A DNA stretch of 7,075 bases from Nocardia sp. (GTDB taxonomy: Bacteria; Actinomycetota; Actinomycetes; Mycobacteriales; Mycobacteriaceae), in NCBI GenBank assembly GCA_017354515.1, contig JAFMQT010000241.1:1-7075 (forward strand), in the 5' to 3' direction. Below, piece after piece: positions 4,446 to 7,075 of the stretch. A program made the position numbers and the translations under genes. The notes below the pieces were generated by a model. It was not told the origin of the DNA. It did no database searches and saw only the letters and a program-made list of their open reading frames with translations. Numbering within the stretch: the stretch's first letter is position 1; each line of letters opens with the position of its first letter.

Positions 4446-5842
4446 TCCTCGACCCGGGTCATCGACAGCACATCCAGTCGCCGGTCCAATTCCGCCTCCG
4501 ACAATTCCTCGCCGATCAAACCTCGATCGACAACTGTTTCCCGGATTGTCTTGTTTTCACGCAGCGCCTGTTTGGCGACGGCCGCCGCCTCTTCATATCC
4601 GATGGCGGAATTCAGCGGAGTCACGATCGACGGTGAGGATTCCGCCAGGCGCAGCAAACGGTCGGTATCAGCGGTGATGCCGGATATGCATTTATCGGCG
4701 AACAGGCGCGAGACGTTGGTCAGCAGCCGAATCGACTCCAGCACATTCCGCGCCATCATCGGAATGTAGACATTCAATTCGAAGGCTCCGTTGCCTCCGC
4801 CCCAGGCCACCGCCGCGTCATTGCCGATCACCTGCGCCGCGACCTGGGTCACCGCCTCGGGCAGGACCGGATTGACCTTGCCGGGCATGATCGAGGACCC
4901 CGGCTGCAGATCCGGCAGCCGCAATTCGGCCAGTCCGGTCAGCGGACCCGAGCCCATCCACCGAATATCGTTGGCCACCTTGGTCAGACTGATCGCGATG
5001 GTGCGCAGCATGCCGGAGACCTCGACCAGACCGTCGCGCGCGGCCTGTGCCTCGAAATGATTACGAGCCTCGGACAATTCGTCCAGGCCGGTCGAAATTC
5101 TGAGTTCGGCAACGACTTTCGCGCCGAATCCGGCCGGGGCATTCAGGCCGGTACCGACAGCTGTTCCGCCGATGGGCAATTCGCCGAGGCGCGGCAGTGC
5201 GGCGATCAGTCGCTCCGATCCCGCCTCCACCTGGCGGGTGTAGCCGCTGAACTCCTGGCCGAGGGTCACCGGCACCGCGTCCATCAGATGCGTGCGGCCG
5301 GATTTGACGACCGTGCGCCACTCGGTGGCCTTGTCCAGCAGGCGAAGTCGCAGATGGTCGAGGGCCGGCAGCAGGTCTTTCACCACGGCCTCGGTGGCCG
5401 CCAGATGGGTCGCGGTCGGAAAGGTGTCGTTGGAGGACTGCGACATATTGACGTCGTCGTTCGGGTGCACGGTGACCCCCGACGCCGCGGCCAGACTCGC
5501 GATCACCTCGTTGGCGTTCATATTCGAGCTGGTGCCCGATCCGGTCTGGAATACATCGATCGGGAACTGGTCGTCGTGGCGGCCCGCGGCGATCTCGTTC
5601 GCGGCGGCGACGATAGCCCGGGCCTTGGTGGCATCCAGCAGCCCGAGATTCTGATTCACCGTCGCGCACGCGGCCTTCAGCAGACCCAGGGCGCGGATCT
5701 GGGCGCGTTCGAGACCTCGCCCGCTGATCGGGAAGTTCTCCACCGCCCGCTGGGTCTGGGCGCGCCACAACGCGTTCACCGGAACGCGGACCTCGCCCAT
5801 GGTGTCGTGTTCGATGCGGTACTGCGTCGGGTCATCGGCCAT
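4436..5842 (-). CDS. fumC: Fumarate hydratase, class II
   Basis: This 468-residue enzyme catalyses reversible hydration of fumarate to L-malate in the TCA cycle as a cytosolic homotetramer without an iron-sulfur cluster. Full family length is present. Conserved segments in order are QTGSGTSSNMNANEV (99-113), MSQSSNDTFPT (133-143), SGRTHLMDAVP (181-191) with the catalytic His at H185, and the superfamily signature GSSIMPGKVNP (315-325) with the catalytic Ser at S317 on its mobile loop. The C-terminal region (about 400-460) matches the fumarase C-terminal domain. The start at 5842 gives the expected N-terminus (YRIEHDTMGEVRVP at 8-21). No clear Shine-Dalgarno sequence precedes it, but a TACTGT box fits leaderless expression. 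Its last 10 bases overlap the convergent monooxygenase gene. Upstream glpX is on the same strand, separated by 138 bases containing a hairpin, so fumC probably has its own promoter. Confidence 0.97.
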   Translation of the reverse strand: MADDPTQYRIEHDTMGEVRVPVNALWRAQTQRAVENFPISGRGLERAQIRALGLLKAACATVNQNLGLLDATKARAIVAAANEIAAGRHDDQFPIDVFQTGSGTSSNMNANEVIASLAAASGVTVHPNDDVNMSQSSNDTFPTATHLAATEAVVKDLLPALDHLRLRLLDKATEWRTVVKSGRTHLMDAVPVTLGQEFSGYTRQVEAGSERLIAALPRLGELPIGGTAVGTGLNAPAGFGAKVVAELRISTGLDELSEARNHFEAQAARDGLVEVSGMLRTIAISLTKVANDIRWMGSGPLTGLAELRLPDLQPGSSIMPGKVNPVLPEAVTQVAAQVIGNDAAVAWGGGNGAFELNVYIPMMARNVLESIRLLTNVSRLFADKCISGITADTDRLLRLAESSPSIVTPLNSAIGYEEAAAVAKQALRENKTIRETVVDRGLIGEELSEAELDRRLDVLSMTRVEDQD

Positions 5843-5855
5843 GGACCCGACAGTA
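5843..5855 (-). promoter_or_regulatory. Leaderless-type -10 box for fumC
   Basis: On the minus strand TACTGT (bases 5855-5850) matches TANNNT and ends seven bases before the fumC ATG, placing the predicted transcription start at or beside the start codon. The intervening bases carry no purine-rich ribosome binding site. No good -35 box is seen. Together with the hairpin upstream, this suggests fumC is transcribed separately from glpX. Confidence 0.45.
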
Positions 5856-5926
5856 GCGGTATGGGCGATGGGTGCGCAGCAGGTCGCTCACCTCATATGC
5901 GCGCCCGTCAGCATCGGCGCATCGAA

Positions 5927-5960
5927 CGGCCACCCGCCGGAATGTGCCGGCGGGCGGCCG
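5927..5960 (-). terminator. Long GC hairpin downstream of glpX, probable terminator
   Basis: CCCGCCGG (5933-5940) pairs perfectly with CCGGCGGG (5947-5954) over a 6-base loop. After one A-C mismatch, CGGCC (5927-5931) pairs with GGCCG (5956-5960), giving 13 pairs in all. It lies 20 bases past the glpX stop codon in the direction of transcription. There is no U-tract after it, so it may act as a U-less terminator or as an RNA-stabilising 3' structure. Confidence 0.6.
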
Positions 5961-5980
5961 TATATACCGGCCGGCGCCGA

Positions 5981-7027
5981 TCAGGGCAGCGGCGGCACCG
6001 CGGACTCGTCGCCGCTGAAGTCGACGGAGGAGTATTCGCGCAGTTTGGTCAGGCGGTGGTAGGCATCGATCATGCGCACCGTCCCGGACTTGGAGCGCAT
6101 CACGATGGACTGCGTCGACGCCCCGCCGCTGTAGTACCGCACCCCGCGCAGCAGATCTCCGTCGGTGACGCCGGTAGCGCAGAAGAAGACATTGTCGCCC
6201 GCGACCAGATCCTCGGTGCTGAGCACCCGATCCAGGTCGTGACCGGCGTCGATGGCCTTCTGCTTCTCGGCATCGTCCTTGGGGGAGAGCTTGCCCTGCA
6301 GCGCACCGCCCATACAGCGCAGTGCGGCCGCGGCGATGATCCCCTCGGGGGTGCCGCCGATGCCGACCAGCATGTCGGTGCCCGAATCCGGCCGCGCGCA
6401 CGCGATCGCGCCGGCGACGTCACCGTCGGAGATCAACCGGATGCGGGCGCCGGCATCGCGGACCTGCTGGATGTGATCGGCGTGCCGGGGCCGGTCGAGG
6501 ACACATACGGTCAGATCCGAGACCGCCGAATTCTTGGTCTTGGCGACGCGGCGCAGATTCTCGGCGATCGGCGCGCTGAGGTCGATCACATCGGCGGCCT
6601 CCGGACCGACGGCGATCTTCTCCATATAGAACACCGCGGACGGGTCGAACATGGCGCCGCGCTCGGCGACCGCCAGCACCGAGATGGCGCCCGAGGAGCC
6701 CTTGGACATCAGGGTGGTGCCGTCGATGGGGTCGACCGCGAAATCGACCTCGGGCCCGGTGCCGTCGCCCACGGCCTCGCCGTTGTAGAGCATCGGGGCC
6801 TCGTCCTTCTCGCCCTCACCGATGACCACGACGCCCTTCATCGACACGCTGGCGACCAGCTGACGCATAGCATCGACCGCCGCGCCGTCGCCGCCCTCCT
6901 TGTCGCCGCGCCCGACCCAGCGGCCCGCGGCCATCGCTCCCGCCTCCGTCACCCGGACCAACTCCAGTGCCAAGTTGCGGTCGGGTGCCTCACGGCGGCG
7001 ACTGGTTGCGGGTGTGGGTGCCGTCAT
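5981..7027 (-). CDS. glpX: Fructose-1,6-bisphosphatase, class II (GlpX)
   Basis: This 348-residue enzyme removes the 1-phosphate from fructose-1,6-bisphosphate, the committed step of gluconeogenesis; in mycobacteria GlpX is the main such enzyme. Class II motifs are present in order: GDGAAVDAM (46-54), GEGEKDEAPML (70-80), DPIDGTT (99-105) with metal-binding aspartates D99 and D102 and the probable catalytic Thr T104, ISDGDVAGAI (199-208), and GIGGTPEG (222-229) with metal ligand E228. The Arg-rich N-terminal tail (about 1-17) before RNLALELVRVTEAG is normal for actinobacterial members. The start at 7027 is supported by GAGGAGG at 7041-7035, seven bases upstream. Family length is complete and no key residue is missing. 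It is followed by a hairpin and then fumC on the same strand; from memory the glpX-fum neighbourhood is conserved in mycobacteria. Confidence 0.97.
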   Translation of the reverse strand: MTAPTPATSRRREAPDRNLALELVRVTEAGAMAAGRWVGRGDKEGGDGAAVDAMRQLVASVSMKGVVVIGEGEKDEAPMLYNGEAVGDGTGPEVDFAVDPIDGTTLMSKGSSGAISVLAVAERGAMFDPSAVFYMEKIAVGPEAADVIDLSAPIAENLRRVAKTKNSAVSDLTVCVLDRPRHADHIQQVRDAGARIRLISDGDVAGAIACARPDSGTDMLVGIGGTPEGIIAAAALRCMGGALQGKLSPKDDAEKQKAIDAGHDLDRVLSTEDLVAGDNVFFCATGVTDGDLLRGVRYYSGGASTQSIVMRSKSGTVRMIDAYHRLTKLREYSSVDFSGDESAVPPLP

Positions 7028-7034
7028 GACGGTG

Positions 7035-7041
7035 CCTCCTC
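7035..7041 (-). promoter_or_regulatory. Ribosome binding site of glpX
   Basis: On the minus strand GAGGAGG ends seven bases before the ATG at 7027, an ideal spacing, and fixes the glpX start. The remaining 34 bases to the window edge show no confident promoter. Confidence 0.8.
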
Positions 7042-7075
7042 GATTCGTGTATTGCTGCGTGAATTGTCGCAGAAG

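Noticed and set aside
5061..5768. 235-residue minus-strand open frame inside fumC
   Set aside because: It is out of frame with the complete fumarase, and its Arg/Pro/Gly-rich translation has no family features.

Overview
The window reads as chromosomal DNA from a high-GC, mycolic-acid-containing actinomycete, most likely Nocardia or a close relative. Three things point there: strongly G/C-biased third codon positions, an LGFP-repeat cell-envelope lipoprotein, and the pairing of a phoH2-type gene with fum and glpX. From memory, phoH2, fum and glpX also sit close together in Mycobacterium tuberculosis (the Rv1095-Rv1099c region). The genus is an inference; the protein families are clear.

Layout. 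(1) Bases 1-1072, plus strand: the 3' part of phoH2, with the end of a PIN-type ribonuclease domain followed by a complete PhoH ATPase domain; the 5' end lies outside the window. (2) 1073-1298: a leader region with an AT-rich patch, a TATATT box, a TGGTTA direct repeat and a strong hairpin with a T-run just ahead of the next ribosome binding site. (3) 1299-1856, plus: a small lipoprotein with two LGFP repeats. (4) 1878-1912: a GC-rich hairpin, probably a shared terminator between convergent genes. (5) 1942-3162, minus: a TetR regulator followed by a limonene-epoxide-hydrolase/SnoaL-fold protein. (6) 3163-3254: a divergent promoter region with a nested dyad, the best operator candidate here. 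(7) 3255-4445, plus: an FAD-dependent monooxygenase. (8) 4436-5842, minus: class II fumarase, whose 3' end overlaps the monooxygenase by 10 bp. (9) 5843-5980: a spacer with a long hairpin and a leaderless-type promoter for fumarase. (10) 5981-7027, minus: class II fructose-1,6-bisphosphatase, with its ribosome binding site.

How the genes fit together. phoH2, fumC and glpX are core genes: RNA metabolism, the TCA cycle and gluconeogenesis. The block from 1942 to 4445 looks like an accessory cassette: a TetR repressor divergent from an FAD monooxygenase, with an epoxide-hydrolase-fold enzyme behind the regulator. A plausible but unproven reading is a ligand-inducible module that oxygenates a small hydrophobic molecule and then hydrolyses or isomerises the product. 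I see no tRNA, rRNA, CRISPR array, insertion sequence or origin. No clearly new system is evident; the cassette, its nested operator-like dyad and the hairpin leader of the lipoprotein gene are the most rewarding places to look.
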